Below, in pieces: positions 5,710 to 6,936 of a DNA stretch of 6,936 bases. Each line of letters opens with the position of its first letter. Positions within the stretch are counted from its first letter, which is position 1. The DNA lies in the NCBI GenBank assembly GCA_021781255.1, contig JAJXXG010000678.1:1-6936 (forward strand). The letters are read 5' to 3'. Source of the stretch: Acidobacteriota bacterium (lineage in GTDB: Bacteria > Acidobacteriota > Terriglobia > Terriglobales > Acidobacteriaceae). The position numbers and the translations under genes were made by a program. A model generated the notes under the pieces. It made no database searches. It saw only the letters and a program-made list of their open reading frames with translations, and was not told the origin of the DNA.

Positions 5710-6936
5710 GTTGCACCTCTGCCGCGGTTGCTGCCGTCACCAGAGGCGACGATGTAGTTGGTGGAGCGTAGACTGCGGTAGCGCGCGCAACCCCCAGAAC
5801 GCGCTTGTACTCGTGCGGAAAGATTTTGATGAATTTGGGCTGCGCGTCGGCCCAGTGCTCGAGAACCCAGGCGGCGCGAGGGCTGCCGGTGAGGTCGCGA
5901 TGACGAGCGAGCAGCCCGCGCACGCGATCGATATCGGCGGCATCGGCGAGCGGCTCGAGATCAACACTGGCCGTGTTGCAGCGGCGCGTGGAGAAATCGC
6001 CCTTATCGTCGTAGACGAAGGCGAAGCCGCCGTTCATGCCGGCGGCGAAGTTGCGGCCGGTGGAACCGAGAACGACGACGAAGCCGTTGGTCATGTACTC
6101 ACAGCCGTGGTCGCCCACGCCCTCAACCACGGCGGTCGCGCCGGAGTTGCGAACGGCGAAACGCTCGCCCGCGATGCCGTTGATGAAGGCTTCGCCGCTG
6201 GTGGCGCCGTAAAGGACCACGTTGCCGACGAGGATGCTTTCTTCAGGCAGGAAGCTGGAGGTTTTGGGCGGATAGGCGATGAGACGCCCGCCGGAGAGTC
6301 CTTTGCCCATGTAGTCGTTGGCTTCGCCCTCAAGTTCGAGCGTGACGCCCACGGGAACGAAGGCGCCGAAGCTCTGGCCGGCTGAGCCGTGGAAACGGAA
6401 GTGAATTGTGCCGTCAGGCAATCCAGCGGAGCCGTAGCGGCGGGCAATCTCGCCGCCGAGCATGGCACCGACGGTGCGATGCACGTTGCGAATAGCGAAG
6501 GCACCCACGACGGGGGTTTGGGATTCGAGCGCGAGCTTGGCTTTGGCGATAAGAGCGTGGTCAAGAGCCGGGCCCAAGCCATGATCCTGGCTGGTGGTGC
6601 GGCGGCGGGCGACGCGCGAGGGCAGCGTGGGCATGTGGAGAATCGACGAGAGATCGATTCCCTTGGCCTTCCAATGGGCATCGGCAACAGAGACGTCGAT
6701 CTTTTCCACGCGGCCCACCATCTCATCGACGGTGCGGAAGCCGAGCTTGGCCATGTACTGGCGCATCTGCTCGGCGATGAAGAAGAAGAAATTGATGACG
6801 TGCTCTGGAGTGCCGGTAAAGCGCTTGCGCAGAACCGGGTCCTGGGTGGCGATGCCGACGGCGCAGGTATTCAAGTGGCACTTGCGCATCATGATACAAC
6901 CCATTGAAATCAATGGCATTGTGCCGAATCCGAACT
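5702..6936 (-). CDS. gltB: Glutamate synthase large subunit, C-terminal part (5'-truncated)
   Basis: GltB hydrolyses glutamine and uses the ammonia, 2-oxoglutarate and electrons on FMN to make glutamate. Only about the last 410 of roughly 1,500 residues are in the window; the frame runs off the right edge, so the methionine at 6919 is internal (it follows FGFGT). Counting from that methionine, the 3Fe-4S ligands are C8, C14 and C19 in [16 protein letters not shown], at the end of the FMN synthase domain. The C-terminal beta-helix (GXGXG) domain runs about 170-305, with Gly-rich coils such as [23 protein letters not shown] and [13 protein letters not shown], followed by a helical end ([14 protein letters not shown]). 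The amidotransferase domain and the start are outside the window. The stop TAA (5702-5704) overlaps the gltD start. Confidence 0.97.
   Translation of the reverse strand, partial: FGFGTMPLISMGCIMMRKCHLNTCAVGIATQDPVLRKRFTGTPEHVINFFFFIAEQMRQYMAKLGFRTVDEMVGRVEKIDVSVADAHWKAKGIDLSSILHMPTLPSRVARRRTTSQDHGLGPALDHALIAKAKLALESQTPVVGAFAIRNVHRTVGAMLGGEIARRYGSAGLPDGTIHFRFHGSAGQSFGAFVPVGVTLELEGEANDYMGKGLSGGRLIAYPPKTSSFLPEESILVGNVVLYGATSGEAFINGIAGERFAVRNSGATAVVEGVGDHGCEYMTNGFVVVLGSTGRNFAAGMNGGFAFVYDDKGDFSTRRCNTASVDLEPLADAADIDRVRGLLARHRDLTGSPRAAWVLEHWADAQPKFIKIFPHEYKRVLGVARATAVYAPPTTSSPLVTAATAAEVQHG

Noticed and set aside
5696..6907. Two plus-strand open frames opposite gltB
   Set aside because: They mirror the codons of a clearly conserved gltB and show no family features of their own.

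Overview
The window looks like a stretch of chromosome from a high-GC bacterium. Gene content (hemE-hemH, a CxxC small protein, monofunctional proline dehydrogenase, a cysteine-poor carboxymuconolactone decarboxylase-like protein, gltBD) and the style of the protein sequences are compatible with Acidobacteriota. That assignment rests on recall of the families, not on any search, and is only moderately supported. No phage gene, transposase, CRISPR array, tRNA or rRNA is visible. The protein-coding content is mostly housekeeping metabolism.

Layout. Bases 1-1850 (+ strand) carry the end of hemE and a complete hemH, which overlap by 8 bp, so two steps of haem synthesis are translationally coupled. 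A 477-nt gap (1851-2327) follows. It is less GC-rich than its surroundings and unusually rich in secondary structure: a likely intrinsic terminator for hemEH, then a roughly 160-nt element whose two halves pair with each other in five successive stems. A perfect TATAAT box lies on the element's right edge and leads to a 61-residue zinc-ribbon-like protein (2328-2513, +). Everything after that is on the minus strand: proline dehydrogenase (2542-3483), a gap of 235 nt with an 8-nt-period repeat and two hairpins, a small carboxymuconolactone decarboxylase-like protein (3719-4048), and the glutamate synthase genes gltD (4234-5709) and gltB (from 5702 through the right edge, 5'-truncated). gltB and gltD also overlap by 8 bp.

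How the genes work together. HemE and HemH act in the tetrapyrrole pathway; no porphyrinogen oxidase gene follows them here. GltB and GltD form the two subunits of NADPH-type glutamate synthase (GOGAT), making glutamate from glutamine and 2-oxoglutarate. Proline dehydrogenase feeds proline carbon and nitrogen towards glutamate, so the minus-strand genes share a glutamate theme, but the gaps and hairpins suggest that proline dehydrogenase is a separate transcription unit. The item most worth a second look is the long self-complementary element at about 2082-2241. It could be a non-autonomous mobile or REP-like repeat, or a rod-shaped structured RNA.
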